64,000 nt of DNA from Gaeumannomyces sp. JS-464 (taxonomy: Eukaryota > Ascomycota > Sordariomycetes > Magnaporthales > Magnaporthaceae). The stretch lies in the NCBI GenBank assembly GCA_002197995.1, contig NGZR01000003.1:5456001-5520000 (forward strand). Direction: 5' to 3'. Of this stretch, positions 34,577 to 46,424 are shown piece after piece. The position numbers and the translations under genes are program-made. Numbering within the stretch: position 1 is the stretch's first letter; every line of letters begins with the position of its first letter. The notes below the pieces were generated by a model. The model saw nothing but the letters and a program-made list of their open reading frames with translations. It ran no database searches and was not told the DNA's origin.

Positions 34577-35391
34577 CCCTCGGGCTTGGTTTGCACGAAC
34601 GGGGCTCATCCGTGTGCGTTCTTTGTGGTCCTTTGCTGCGGAACACGAACCTCGCAGCGCCGCTGGATAGGGCGCTGGCGTGGCCCCGAGCAGTTACTCG
34701 GTGGCCCACTGATCTTGCACGACCCTGCTCATCTCTTTTTTTTTTTCCCCCTCCCCCACTTTCTCCTCTGGGACACGTGCGTCTGAACAATACCCCTTGT
34801 GCATGGAATCATAATCGTTTGGCATCACGATGGCGTTGGAAGGCTGCCTAGGCATAGGCAGGGCACATCGGCATAGAAGGTTTGCGTTTTCTCTCCGTCG
34901 GTCTACTGATTTCTTCTTCTACTTTTTTTGCCCCTTCTCGTCTGGGTTTTCTGCGCCGGCTGGGGCTGATAGAGGGTCGACGATATCTTTATTCATTTCA
35001 GTTCTGTATTTCCGGGGCCATCCCTCCCAGGCTCTGCGCTCTCAACCCCACCTTGTCCTCCAACACCAGTCGCTGGGACAAGGCCTCTCAGCGTCCCAAA
35101 TTTCTAGATCACGCGAGTTGATGACGCATAGCATCGGAGTTCGCCTGGTTCTATACCTCAACGCGATCCGCGCAGGGCGTTGTGCCTTTTTTTCTTTTCC
35201 TTTAAAGCTCATCAACTCTCACGATATCATGACGTGCGTCTTGTTTGGGAGGTCTTCATGGATGGTATCTAGGTCTGGTGGAGGAGGGGCTTAGCGTAAT
35301 CCAAATACCTCTTCGTTCAATTCGAAATCCTCTTGACAAGACTCCGAGAGGAAGCTGAAACGAGAAGAAACGATAGCCTTCGGGTGCCTGC
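34577..35391. other. intergenic, convergent 3' flanks
   Basis: T-rich sequence follows the ubiquitin-ligase gene, meeting the 3' end of the next minus-strand gene. No coding sequence was seen. Confidence 0.6.
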
Positions 35392-38173
35392 CTACAGCCG
35401 CCCCAAAATGTTCAGGCGCACCTTTGGGGAGGGCATCGGCATCTCCTGGTGCCATCCGACAACGGCCGTCTCCTTGTTGTCTCGCCTCCGCAGCCTCCGC
35501 GCTCGCCTCTGGACCTTGCCCAGCAGCTTCGCCACGGCCTGGGGCTCGCCGAGGGGCCTCTTCCCAGGCCGCGCGTCCGCTGGCGCCTCCTGGCCGCCTT
35601 CGTCGGGGGCAATGTCCCTGAGGTGCCTGTCCAGCCGCGTCTCCAGGGCCGTGAGCCGCCTCTCGGCCCAACCCCGGGCCCCGGCGTAGCGGCCCAGCCA
35701 GCCCACGACGCGGCTCTCGTGCCGCAGCAGCCGGTTGCGGATCCAGCCGCGCGCCCTGTGGCCCCGCCCGCGCGTGTCGGCCGCCGCGACGCCGTTGCGC
35801 CCTCCCTCGTTGTCGTTGTCGTTGTCGTCGTTGTCGTCGTCGTTGTCATCGTTGTCGTCGTTCCCGCCGCTGCTGTCCTCGTCTTCCCGGTCCAGGAGCG
35901 GGATCGGCTGGATGGCGCCCGACATGCGCGTCGTAGTCGGCTCCGGCAGCGCCCCGTCGTCGGGCACGGACCACCAGCGCTCGCGGGCGGCGGCCAGGAG
36001 GTCGTGGGTCGAGTCGAGGAAGGCGGCGCGGCGGAGGCGGGCCGACTCGGCGGCCATGGCGTCGCGGAAGGCAACGCAGGCGCTCGACGCGGCGGCGGCG
36101 CGGATGCGCAAGGCGTGGGCCAGGTCGGCGCGCAGCAGGGCGGCCTGCGCGGCATTGACGGGCGCCACGGCGCGACGGTAGGCCGGGAGGCTGCGCCGCC
36201 GCGCCCGCGCCAGCAGCCGGCTCGCCTGGCCCTGCTCGAGCGCGGCCGTCGTGGCGGCCACGGCGGCCAGGGCGCGCTCCAGGCTGCTGATGACGGCCTG
36301 GATCTGCGCCGGGCTCGCGGCCGCCACGCCGGCGCCCGAGGAGGACGTCGTTTCGTTGTCGGTGGCGGCGTCGTGGGCGAGGGGCGAGGCGAGGGGGGCT
36401 GCTGCGGTTGCTGACGGGCCCGCGTGTGTCTCGCGGTGAGGGCTGGTGTTGCTTTTTGTGTCTTGGGTGACGCTCACGGGCAGCGACACCCCCTCTGGTC
36501 GTGAGTGCATCTGGCCTGCTGAGTCATTAGGGACAAGATCGGGAGGCAAGGCGGCCGGCTCTAACGGCTTCTGGCTGTCGCTGTTTGATGCTGGTGCCGG
36601 TGGTTTCGTGTTGGGCGAGTTTGGCGGCGGCCCGTCATCGGCCGACGTCAGTGGGGTGCTGCGCTCCGCCGAGTTCGGGCTTGTCCTTGTCGTCGGCTTC
36701 GTGGATATGTCGTGTTCGGCGGAGGAACAGTCCCGCTTGTCTTTGCGTGCGGCCGAACAACCAGCCTCTCCTGCGACTGCGGCTAGCGATGTCTCGACGT
36801 CGTCGCAACCATACAAGTCTCCCTCTTCCTCCTCCTCCTCGAGGCTCTGTGTGACTTCCCCCACATCTCGAATCTCGCGTACAACCCGACGGCTGCACGG
36901 CTCCTGACGCCAGCAACCCTGGATATCGACATGCGCCCCCGCGGCGAGGACCTGGTCTTGCTCCTTGACCCACTCATCGATGTTGAGAAATTTGCTACGG
37001 CCGCCCAGACGCTCCTCATCGTTCTCCTCGTCACACTCGGGACGCGCCCACTCCCGGGCTTCCCAGTCGACGGCTGTCTTGCGCCGCTCCAGCTCGGCCG
37101 ACACGTCCTGCCCCGGCTCGGCCACCCGCCGCAGCCACTTCTCCTCCTGGCCGCCCACTCGGAGGGGTCGCGAAGACGCCCCAGCCCTCGTCGAGGAAGC
37201 CGTCGACGAACATGTGGCAGAACTGCGCGATCTCGCACTTGAACAGCTCGAGGCTCTCGCTCGCCTCGTCCAGCCGCCTCGCCGCCGCCGGGTCGATCCG
37301 GACGTCGGCGCCCGCGCACCGCGCCGCCGCCGCGAAGCGCCTGCACTCGGCCTCCCACCGGTGCAGCAGCGCCCCGCACACCTGCTTGTCCCTCGTGGCC
37401 TTCGCCGCGGGCCCGTCGCACTCGAGCGGGTCGTCGCGGCGCCGGCTGCAGTAGGAGTCGGTTATGCTCTCGCGCGTCGGGGCCTCGCTCGTGCTGAGGG
37501 AAAACGCCGTGACGGGCCGGACGTACTGCCTCGGCCGGCGGTGATGGGTGTTGCCCCATGGCGAGCGGAGCGCGATGGGCGGCGGCGAGGCGGCCCCGGA
37601 GGTGCCGTCTTCCTCTGAGTAATCGTCATCGCTGCTGTCGGATGTCTGGTCAAAGTACTCAATGTAGGTGTTGCCGCTTGCTTCGACTAGCACTGGCAGC
37701 CCCCGCCACTGGTCTTGGTCGATCTCGTGGAGAACTGAAGACACCCTTGGCCTTGTGAGGCTGCTCGGGCCCGCTACTGCTGGCTGAGGGGCCGTCCTTG
37801 CCGATGAGGGCAACGGAACTCGCCTGGGAAGAGTAGAGGGCATCGTCGACGGAGAGGCACGTCGGGGGTGGCTCGAGGGCTCCGCCATCTCCAAAAGGCC
37901 TACGAGAGTCGACGAGGACCATCGAGGAACCGGGGAGAGTCTCCGGGGACTGTCGCTCGTCGGGGCGGCGGGCCCCGAGGACGGCCGTCGCGAAGCCGGC
38001 TGCGATGCACGCCCATCGTCAGTTGCATCTCCCCTCCCCTCCGGGCGCTTTCCCCGAGCCTTTTCGCTCAGCGCCGTAACCTGTCGACTTGCTGGAGCCC
38101 TATCGGGCCCCGTGTTGCTCCCCGGGGAGCCGCCGTGTGGCTCTCTGCCGCTCCCTCCTGCCGCCCGCTCCAT
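35392..38173 (-). CDS. large fungal protein of unknown function, disordered ends; one frame fault
   Basis: No family was recognised. The N-terminal ~150 residues are Ser/Pro/Arg-rich and disordered. A central block is probably folded (LLHRWEAECRRFAAAARCAG, LELFKCEIAQFCHMFVDGFL, DEGWGVFAT, then GGQEEKWLRRVAEPGQDVSA and FLNIDEWVKEQDQVLAAG). It is followed by a long acidic and Ser/Thr/Pro-rich stretch, alanine-rich helices and an Asp/Asn repeat near 35815-35875. The C-terminus is strongly basic (LLGKVQRRARRLRRRDNKE). There is no signal peptide or membrane helix, and a nuclear location is plausible from the basic tail. The frame shifts once at a run of C near 37163 inside the folded block. Removing one base gives 926 residues. 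Confidence 0.65.
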
Positions 38174-38227
38174 GGACCCGTGGCTGACTCGGTAATTTGT
38201 GCTATGCTGATTTTATTTATTTATTTT

Positions 38228-38616
38228 AATCATGCGTGTGCTCAAGGTGGCGATTCTGCGATATCGCTGAGGGCATGAGGTTGCTGATCCCGCCGGGCTG
38301 TGCTTTCAGGAGTCGTCCGTCTCGTCCGCCTCCTGGAGGATAAAAGTTAAGGCCTTGCTTGTCCACGTCCAAATAGAGGACGGCCAAGCGGTGCTCGGGC
38401 TGGGATTCCCGAGGTGCTATCATTCATCCTCTGGAGCCACCGGATCATGATGTCGTTCGCGATGGAGTCCGTTGGCCCAGAGCGCTGTTTGCAAAGGCTG
38501 TTTCCTCCGCCATTGTCGACTGTGGCGTGCGAACTGAGCGCGGCGAGCCCTCGGGACGTTGAGCTGAAACGAACGGCAAGGCTTGCGTCGTTTTGGTTCG
38601 ATGTTGGGGACGCCAA
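38228..38616 (-). CDS. possible small protein gene
   Basis: Two overlapping minus frames look like one short protein. The first runs MASPTSNQNDASLAVRFSS to ANDIMIRWLQRMNDSTSG. The second continues with EHRLAVLYLDVDKQGLNFYP and ends near EHTHD. They would join by a one-base correction near 38425. No family was recognised and chance frames are quite possible in this GC-rich context. Confidence 0.25.
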
Positions 38617-38951
38617 TTACAGTTTTGCTGTTCCTAGTTTACTTGAAAGTATAACGTCTACTGCGATAGGCCTGGCTGAAGCGTTGGGCCAGCGCCTCCC
38701 GGGTAGACCCCCGAGCCGTGAAGGCATTGCAGGTCGTCTGATGTTGGGTGTCGTCGTGTCGGAACGGAGGGCGAGTGGCTGGTGATAAGGGTATTCCCAC
38801 GTCCGGGTATGCGGCAGCCGGAATCTAGGTACCTAAGGTACATGGTGTAAATCGCCTGCGGCTCAATTTCAGGGAAGTAGCTCGGTGGACGCGTAATTGT
38901 GAGATAAGAGAATTGCATTTAGGTAATCAAGGGGGGCTACACAGTCATCGA

Positions 38952-39045
38952 CTTTTTTTTATTTTTTTTAGTTTTATTTTTTTTAGTTTTATTTTTTTTA
39001 GTTTTATTTTTTTTTAGTTTTATTTTTTTTAGTTTATTTTTTTTT
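38952..39045. repeat. T-rich tandem repeat
   Basis: About five units of roughly 18-19 bp built on TTTTAGTTTTATTTTTTT, with small length differences in the T runs. The rest of the 38174-39250 stretch outside this repeat and the possible small frame shows nothing recognisable. Confidence 0.85.
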
Positions 39046-39250
39046 AATCGGGCCATTATTGGGAGGACACATCAGGACAGGTTGCCGTGAGAGCACGATC
39101 TTGCAGCGGAGGAGCAGCAATAATGCAAAAGCTTTGATTCCTCATGCGACAGGTAGATATATCAAGTCAAGATGAAATCGCCCCATCGCGCGGGCCACGG
39201 ATGCGTCCGTGTCGAGTACACGGAGAGGCACATCAGCGGGACGGTCCTTC

Positions 39251-40048
39251 TCACGCCTTGCGACACTTGGCAATGGCAGCGTCCGCCGCCACGCCCCGCG
39301 CCTCGCGTCGCGCGCGCTTCTTGTCGCCCTCCCTGTCGCCGAGCAGGCGCGCGCATTCGGCCAGCATGGCGGCCGCCTCGCGCTGGTGGCGGATCCACCA
39401 GCGCTCGTCCCTGAATGTCTTGGCCATGTCGCGCCGCGCCCTGGCGGCGCCGTCGTCGCGGACCCGGCAGGCGTGGTTGAAGGCGTCGCCCTCGACCGCC
39501 TCGGCGTCCTCGGTCACGAATGGCTTCTCCCACGACCACCGGAAGCCCGGGACCCAGTAGGCCCTGGCCCGCGTCGGGAGGTTCTTGGCCTCTTCCGCCT
39601 TGCGCTCCGCCTCCTTGGTCGCGAAGACGTTGTCACGCATGGCCGCCTCGACGGCGGTGGGCAGGACGGAGGTGGTGGTGGCGCAGGCGCCGGCGGCCGA
39701 GGAGGAGAAGTGCCGGTTGGCCAGCTCGCCGTCGCTGGAGGCTTCGCGCAGCTTCCCGTCGCCCGCGACCACGGCCGCCGCCAGGTCGCCTTCTCTCCGC
39801 CAGGCCGGGCAGCCGCCGCAGGGCGTGGTTATGGGAAACGGCAGCGGGGGTGCTCTTTCGCAGATCGGTTGTGGCTGTGTTACTTCTCCGGGTGCGGATG
39901 GGAGAGAGTCGCTGACACGGCCGTCAACAGACTGCTTCTCCTTGCCCTTGCCGTAGACAGGAGAGCACTCGCACGGCGGCTGCGTCTCGTCCCGGATGCG
40001 GCCGGCGAAGCAGCCGCACTCAAAGAAGACGTACTTGTACTTGCACAT
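39251..40048 (-). CDS. fungal Cys-rich N-terminus protein of unknown function
   Basis: An intact single exon encodes 265 residues. It opens MCKYKYVFFECGCFAGRIRD, followed by PPCECSPVY. Four to five closely spaced Cys residues at the very N-terminus, without a signal peptide, recur in many uncharacterised fungal proteins and suggest metal binding. A low-complexity middle part is followed by an alanine- and charge-rich helical C-terminus. That part contains NVFATKEAERKAEEAKNL, YWVPGFRWSWEKPFVTEDAE and RWWIRHQREAAAMLAECARL. No enzymatic motif was seen. Codon use matches neighbouring genes, supporting a real gene. Confidence 0.55.
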   Translation of the reverse strand: MCKYKYVFFECGCFAGRIRDETQPPCECSPVYGKGKEKQSVDGRVSDSLPSAPGEVTQPQPICERAPPLPFPITTPCGGCPAWRREGDLAAAVVAGDGKLREASSDGELANRHFSSSAAGACATTTSVLPTAVEAAMRDNVFATKEAERKAEEAKNLPTRARAYWVPGFRWSWEKPFVTEDAEAVEGDAFNHACRVRDDGAARARRDMAKTFRDERWWIRHQREAAAMLAECARLLGDREGDKKRARREARGVAADAAIAKCRKA

Positions 40049-40736
40049 GATGTTTGCGAAGACGAGCCGGACGCCGAGAGTACGAGCCTTGCTGCCTTAG
40101 GCGCTTCTGCTATAGTAGAGTGGCCTGAGGGTAGGAGGCCGATCTCGGAATATAGCGTTGTCGTGAAGATCCCGTCAGGGAACCAAGACGGGCTGCCGGT
40201 GCCCTTCGTAAGGGAGGCAGGGCAGGGCTGATAAGTAGTGCATTGCGTTTTCGGTGAGAAGTTCGGAATCGAGCCCGTAGGGTAATACGTGGAGAGCTCT
40301 GGGACGAGCTATGGGCTGGCGGACAAAGGGGCTTTGGCGGTTAACAAAGATACTGGGGTGACAAAGCGTGAAGGGGGATGTCGCTAACAATAACAGGGGG
40401 AAACGGTGCGACATCTAGCAATGTTGAGAATATCTCTTTGTCCAGAACATAGAGGGCAGGAGGCAAAGTCGTATGGCCGCCACCCAGCTTCCAATCTTTG
40501 TTGCGAGTGAACGGCGACGACGGAGAGCTTGCGGGAGCTTGCCAGCAAAATCAGGGCAGAAAGGCCAAAAGGCTTAAGGGTAGAGGAGAAAAATGGGTAT
40601 CTCAATAAATCTGAACAAAGTAGTAGTGTAGTAGTCGTCGCTGAAATATGCTATTCTTCTTGGTGTGTGATATTCAATGCCTTCCAGCCGGTATAGAATG
40701 CCTGCGTGTTGTCATGCCAATCATCAATCATGGATA
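40049..40736. other. intergenic
   Basis: Spacer between two minus-strand genes (promoter of the Cys-rich gene, 3' flank of the next). Nothing coding was recognised. Confidence 0.6.
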
Positions 40737-43700
40737 TCAAGTCTCGAACAGCGCGAGCGTGTCGCCGAGGTCGACATCGCCGTAGTCGGTCTCTTGAGTC
40801 GACGACAGTTGCCCACCTCCTCGTGGAATATGCCCATAGGCCGTGTCTGTCATGCATGCTGGCTCTCGGCCGCTGTTGAGGCGTGGCTGCCGTCTAGGGG
40901 CTGGCATGGCCCCTGTCACGCCGTCTTTTTCCCCGCCACCCTCGTCACTTCGACCTTGAGGTGGCTTGCTACCGCGAATCCGCATGACATCCACCCGCTC
41001 ATCGCCGTCTACTCGGCCTGATATCTCTGTCCGCCTCGCAGCTGCTTCCTCTCGTGCCCGCTGCTGTTGGCGCTTTCGCTCCTCGGCCTGAAAGGCGCGC
41101 ATGCTTTCCATCTTTGCAAGGTTGATCTTGACTCTTGTGGCACTAAATGTGAAGTAACGTGGGCGGCCTTGAGGGTCTGGCGCCTCAGAGTCAGTTGAGC
41201 CGCCGCTCGCTCGAGGGGTCAAACAAGGCGTCGCAGCCTGTTTGGTAGAGCTCGCGCCGGCCTCGTTAGGAATTGTGGGTTGAGGCATACGCTGAGGTTC
41301 TGGGGCCTGTTGGCGGGCATGAGAAGTAGTGGATTCGTGGGCGTCGTGCGCGGAAAAAGGGTCCTTATCGACGTGTGTCGTTCCTCGGGTACCGGTTGGA
41401 TGGCCCGCTCTAGTGCGTCCGCAATCAAAGCTAGATTCGTGCGAATCAAACAGAGCTTCGGTGGTTTTGACTCGATTCCGAAGCTGGCTGGGCCGGACTT
41501 GGGATCGGCGCGGTCGATCCTGAGTTGGGCCAGTCGATGAAGAGCCGAGTGGTCCCCTGATCGGATCTCCTGGCATCACATTCTTCACTTCCAGCACCGA
41601 GGAATTATCCTTGCTGGCTAGACTCGTGTCCTTGGCGACAGCTGCGTGGGAGTTACGGTTGCTGTGTTGGTCGCGAGGGTTCTTGGGAGCATTAATTGTA
41701 GGCGAGGGGCCAACCGAACCTGGGAGGCAAGGTTTGGTAATGGCAGCACCTTCCGGCCGGGTGCCAACCCCGCAACCTAGTTCCGGCGGCCTCCCCAACG
41801 ATGATCGGGAGGGCACGTTCCGGATGGCAGGCCGGCTAGTAGAAGCACTTCGCCCAGGCGCGAAAGGTGGCGGACGTTTGAAAAGACGACCATTCGGGGC
41901 ACCAGGTTCGGTGGCTTGCCCCCTTTTATGGGCACGGTCGTCTCAACCTCGTGGACGTCCTGCGTCGACATGAGATCCTGGGTAGACAGAAAATCCAGGC
42001 TCATGTCCTGGGGGAGAGGAACATTTGAAGTTCGCTTGGCTTGCTGCAGGTTTCGCGAAGGCGGCGGAGCGAACTTGCGTGGAGGGACCACACGACGCTC
42101 GAGGGGAGGTCTGGGAGGCGGCTGAAAAGTGCGTGGCTTGGCGAAGATGTTACGCCGCTGAGGTGGAGGAGGCGGCGCCATCGTCTCGGGATTTCTGTTC
42201 TCGTTGCAACGAAGCTCCTTCTCTTCCTGCGACAGGCTAGGCATTATATCGTCAAAGTTGTTCAGCAGGAATAATTGCGTGCTGGTAGGTGGGAGTGCAG
42301 GCTCGGGGGCAGCCGCCTTCTTCACTTGTGGCTTCGCCAATGAAGGTTTCGAAGCCCGAGTCATCCCAGGGGTATTCTTCTGGATGTTGGTAGCCAGCGG
42401 CTTCAGGGGCCCTTGGGATTTGGGCACAGGTGGAGGAGGCATGGATGTCGGCGCAGGCCTTGAGATATGTCCTGACGGTGCTGCTGAGGGCGTGTTGATG
42501 CTAGGCGGGCCTCTATGAAAAGGCCTAGCAGGCGCCCGCGTGTTGATTGGGCCAGTCTGCCGTACCGCGTGTACCGTGCGAGGTGCCGGCTTCTCTCGCA
42601 GATCCTGACCTGGGTTGACGCGAGTGGGTGGTCTGACTGCGTTGGTCGGTAGAGATGTTACAGGAGGAAGGGCTGGGGCGCGTAATGCTGTACGAGGGGT
42701 CTTAACTTCCTCGGGTGTGAGAATGAGTTCCTCGAGCAGATCCTCGGGGAGAGCATCCAAAATTTCCAAGCCGGCGTCCACTTTCTTGTCGAGCAGCACG
42801 GCTTCGGCGCCCCTAGCTTTAGATTCTTGGGGCGCCGGCTGGGCTTCGAGCTGTGGCCCTGGTGAAATTTCTGGCCGAAGTGCGGGCTGTGACTTCGGTG
42901 CAGTCTCAGCCTCGGGCTCTGGTTCGCCCTGGGGGCTTGTTGAGGTTCGGGTACGGGCCCCGGTTCAAGCGCAGGCTCGGGTTCAGGGGTTGGCACCGAC
43001 ACAGGCTGTGGTTCGGCTTCTGGTCCCCGCTCACTCATCGGTGGCGGGCCACCAAACCTTGATAATACAACCATGTGGGTTCCCGGAGGTTTGTTTGGGG
43101 ATGGGTCGTCTGCAAGTGGGCTTCTGGGCATCGAAGCGGCACGTGGTGGCAGCGTGCTATTGTCTGCCGGGATAGCTTGACTTTTGGCTTTCTGGCAAAT
43201 GTCGGCATTGATATTGGACTCGGAATCCTCGATCGCCGCTTCAGCAAGCTTGAGCATGGAGCTCAGGGGTTCGTTGACAGCAGCATCGGGTTCTGCGGGC
43301 TTGAGCATCGGATCGGGTGCCTCGTCAGCGCCACTCGCCTCACCTTCCCGGTCAGAAACAGCATCCAGTCGACGCCGCTTGTTACCGCTACCAGGACAGC
43401 AGTTCTCTTTGTCCGACCCAGAGCCGACACACGACCCCGCCGAGTCCTCGGCTTCCTCGGTGGCTTCCCTGCTCCGCTTGCCGCGGAACAGAAACCGAGA
43501 TATGGTGTCCTGGCTGGGCCGGACCTTGACGAGCGGCAGGCCCTGCTTCTTCCTCTCGTTGCGGACGGCCTCCTCTTTCGACTTTTTGCGCTCGCGGGCG
43601 GCGCGGGCGCGCGAGGCGGCCTTCTCGGCGTCGAGCTCCTTGCGGATCCGCTCCTGCTCCTGCTTCTCCCAGGCGCGCTGCTCGGCCTTTGTGCGTCGCG

Positions 43701-43866
43701 GCGCCCGCGTCTGCTGGTTGTAGAGCTTGCGCGCCTGCTTCGTTGTCATGGGCGGCTTGGCCGCCGGCAGCGCTGCCGGCCCAGCGGCTCCGGCGGCCGC
43801 GACTTGGAAGGGATCCGGAGGTGCATTGGGCACAATGGAGAAGGTGTTCTGGCGGAGCGGCGGCAT
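40737..43866 (-). CDS. large disordered fungal protein with STQD motifs; two frame faults
   Basis: Three overlapping minus frames form one protein of about 1043 residues. The first begins MPPLRQNTFSIVPNAPPD and has a strongly charged helix (KQARKLYNQQTRAPRRTKAE, RIRKELDAEKAASRARAARE). The second has LEILDALPEDLLEELILTPE, FLLNNFDDIMPSLSQEEKEL and SLDFLSTQDLMSTQDVHEVE. The third contains RYFTFSATRVKINLAKMESM and ends YGDVDLGDTLALFET. The first-to-second join needs one base added at a G3 run (minus strand) near 42930; the second-to-third at a C3 run near 41932. With both restored the length is a multiple of three. SQ/TQ motifs and the nuclear-type basic helix hint at DNA-damage or cell-cycle regulation, but this is only a guess. 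Confidence 0.65.
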
Positions 43867-44243
43867 GGCGACGGCGCTCCGAGGCGCATTGTGTGAGTTC
43901 GCGGGCGGTTCGACGCGTCAGGGGCCTGCTTGGGGCATCACCTGGTGCAATTCATCGCAAGACAGGCTAAGCGGCGGTACAGGCCAACCCCAGGGAGTTG
44001 ATTGTTGGAGATGTTCGAGTTGAGCCGCGTCAGGTGTTGGGCGCGTCGCGAAGGTGGGGCTATTTGCTCCAACTTTCATCCCATAGAAATCACGAACGCA
44101 CGTGACCACGGCCAGCCATTCCCCCTGGGAATCACGCTTGCCCAACAAGGCACCTCCGCTAAAACAACTATCGGGCGCGCAGCATGCTTCACATGACGCA
44201 CTTGGCTCTATTTTGACAACTACCACAGCCAGCCAGCCATCAC
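43867..44243. other. intergenic
   Basis: Short spacer between the 5' end of the STQD protein and the 3' end of the aldo-keto reductase gene. Nothing else was seen. Confidence 0.6.
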
Positions 44244-45632
44244 TCAGTCTTGCCTCGCGGGGTCCAGCGTGATCTCGCCCACAATCCCGTCAATCTCCCT
44301 CATAACCTCAGGCGTCAGCTTGTCCAGCGCCTTCAGCGCCTGGCAGTTCTCCACCACCTGCTCCGGCCTCGACGCCCCCGTGATGACCGACGAGACGTTC
44401 TCGTTTTTCAGGCACCACGCCAGGGCGAGCTGCGACTGCGTGATCCCGAGTCTGTCCGCGATGGGCTGTTGTCGCTCTGTCAGAATCCGATGCCCCCCAA
44501 AAAATTCTACAGGCCACGACCACTCACATTCAGCTTGACCACCTTCTCGATGTTCCCACGCCACGACTCGTTGCCGTACTGGCCGCGCATGTAGTTGACA
44601 AACTTGTCGTTGCCCTCGGCGAAGCGCGACCCGGGCGGCGGCGCGTCGGGCGAGTCGTTGTACTTGCCGCTCAGCAGGCCGAACTTTTGCGGGCTGAAGG
44701 TGGTCAGGCCGATGCCGAAGCGGCTGTACAGGCGCTGGAACTGCCGCTCGACCTTATCGCGCGCCAGCACGCTATACTCGGGCTGCTCAACCACAGGCGG
44801 CACCAGGCCCAGGCGGCGGGCTATGCCGCACGCCTCGGCGATCTCGTCGGCCGACCACTCGGACGTGCCCCAGTACAGCGCCCACCCCTTTATCTCGATC
44901 ACGTGGTTGAACGCCCGCACCGTCTCCTCCATGGGCGTCAACCGGTCCGGGCGGTGCGCGTACACGATGTCGACGTACTCTAAGTCTAGCCGCTGCAGCG
45001 ACGCCCGGAGACCCTCGATGATGTGCTTGCGCGATAGGCCGTGGTTGTTGATCAGGACCTCGCCGTTGGCACCGCCCCAGTTCAGCTATCGGCTCATCCG
45101 ACAGTTAGCGGTGCGGTCTGTCATGACAGAGGAGACAAGGCTCGCTGGAATCGTGCCTTTGTGCTGACGACAATATCGTTCCGCTTCCAGCCAAACTTCT
45201 TGATCGCCTGGCCCATGACAATTTCCGACCGGCCGCCCGCATAGCTGTTGTTCATCAGTCTTTGTCCATAGGCGGTCTTTCCTCTCCTGGGATCTCATTA
45301 CAAACCTCTCAGCCGTGTCGAAGAAGTTGATACCACAGTCATACGCCTGCTTCATAATAGCAAACGTTTTTTCTATGGGCAAGCGTCAACGACGATTTCA
45401 TCTCGGCCTCACTTGGCTAGTTGCCGACCGAGACCTACCATTCTCAACGTGACCGCCGAAGCTGAGATGCTGTCAGCCTCATGATTCGTCCCAGGTTTTC
45501 CCTCGATTCCAACCCGAGATATAGGGCGACCTACGTCAACCATCCTCCAAGGCCCAGGGCCGAAACATGGAGGCCGGTATCACCAAGACGGCGATATATC
45601 ATGCCTGTTTTCCTTGGCTCTTCCCACGCCAT
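44244..45632 (-). CDS. aldo-keto reductase, voltage-gated K+ channel beta-subunit type
   Basis: Six exons (45632-45535, 45461-45439, 45372-45306, 45244-45157, 45085-44528, 44465-44244) total 1056 bases and encode 351 residues without any frame fault. The protein is a TIM-barrel NADPH-dependent reductase of the AKR6/Kv-beta type. It starts with [20 protein letters not shown], then [19 protein letters not shown]. Catalytic residues are visible: Asp in NFFDTAE, Tyr in SYAGGRSE and Lys in VVSTK. Substrate and cofactor segments follow ([71 protein letters not shown]). Intron 45086-45156 appears to use a GC donor directly after the catalytic Lys codon. The start at 45632 is the first in-frame ATG; 45602 is an alternative ten codons on. 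Confidence 0.92.
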
Positions 45633-46424
45633 CTTGTGTGTATTTTCGTCAATGTTGGCAGGAGCCACGGCCTGACTGTCTGTCTCTACAGCCGTCCTGT
45701 GTGGACGGTAAAATGGGGTCGTGTTGATGGCACAATGTTAATCTTCTTTTCTGCTATTTTTGTGTAGTTGAAATCATCCTTTCCTGTCACCCTTTACCCC
45801 GCATGAGCCGACGAGGGCAGCGCACCGCCCAGCAGTCTCTCGGCCTTCTCGCCCCTCCGCGTATGACTCCTCGACCGAGGACCGATGCCGGCCACTGACT
45901 CTTGAATACCAGACCGATTCTCGCCAGGACATGTCCTCCTAGCCTCGGCCCGTACACAACACATTAAGCCAGGTAATCATGGCTTCTTTTTCACGCGTGG
46001 ACCCGACGTATCTGCAAGGGTCTCCCAACTTCTGTTCGATGCGGATCGTCAGACGAAGCTTTCACCTCGCATTCTTATCGGCTTCGATGCCGACGGCGCC
46101 AAGATCACCTTCACCGGCGTGCCTACTCTCAAGCGAGTGCGCTATAGAAGATTCGTACGGCGCGCTCTCCTGAAATCTCCATCATGATGCTTCAGCTAGG
46201 TCTCTGCTATAGGTCTACGGCCATGAGCTTGTTCGGGTAGCGATACGCGGGTTATATCCAACCGCCATGTCTTATTAAATAAGCCCAGGAGTTGTCTGTG
46301 GAAATGTTCACTGAGTGGCTGTGGACTAAAATTATCATTTTAGCATGGCAGCCTAATCTTTTCTAGTGTCGCCCGGCAAGACGCACAAGGCGGTTTGGCT
46401 ACCCGTCCGCTCCTCTTTTGCCAC
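45633..46424. other. intergenic
   Basis: Promoter of the aldo-keto reductase gene and 3' flank of the transporter gene, which are transcribed in the same direction. No further gene was recognised. Confidence 0.6.

Noticed and set aside
35449..36414. 321-codon plus-strand frame
   Set aside because: Antisense shadow of the GC-rich, alanine-coding region of the large unknown protein.
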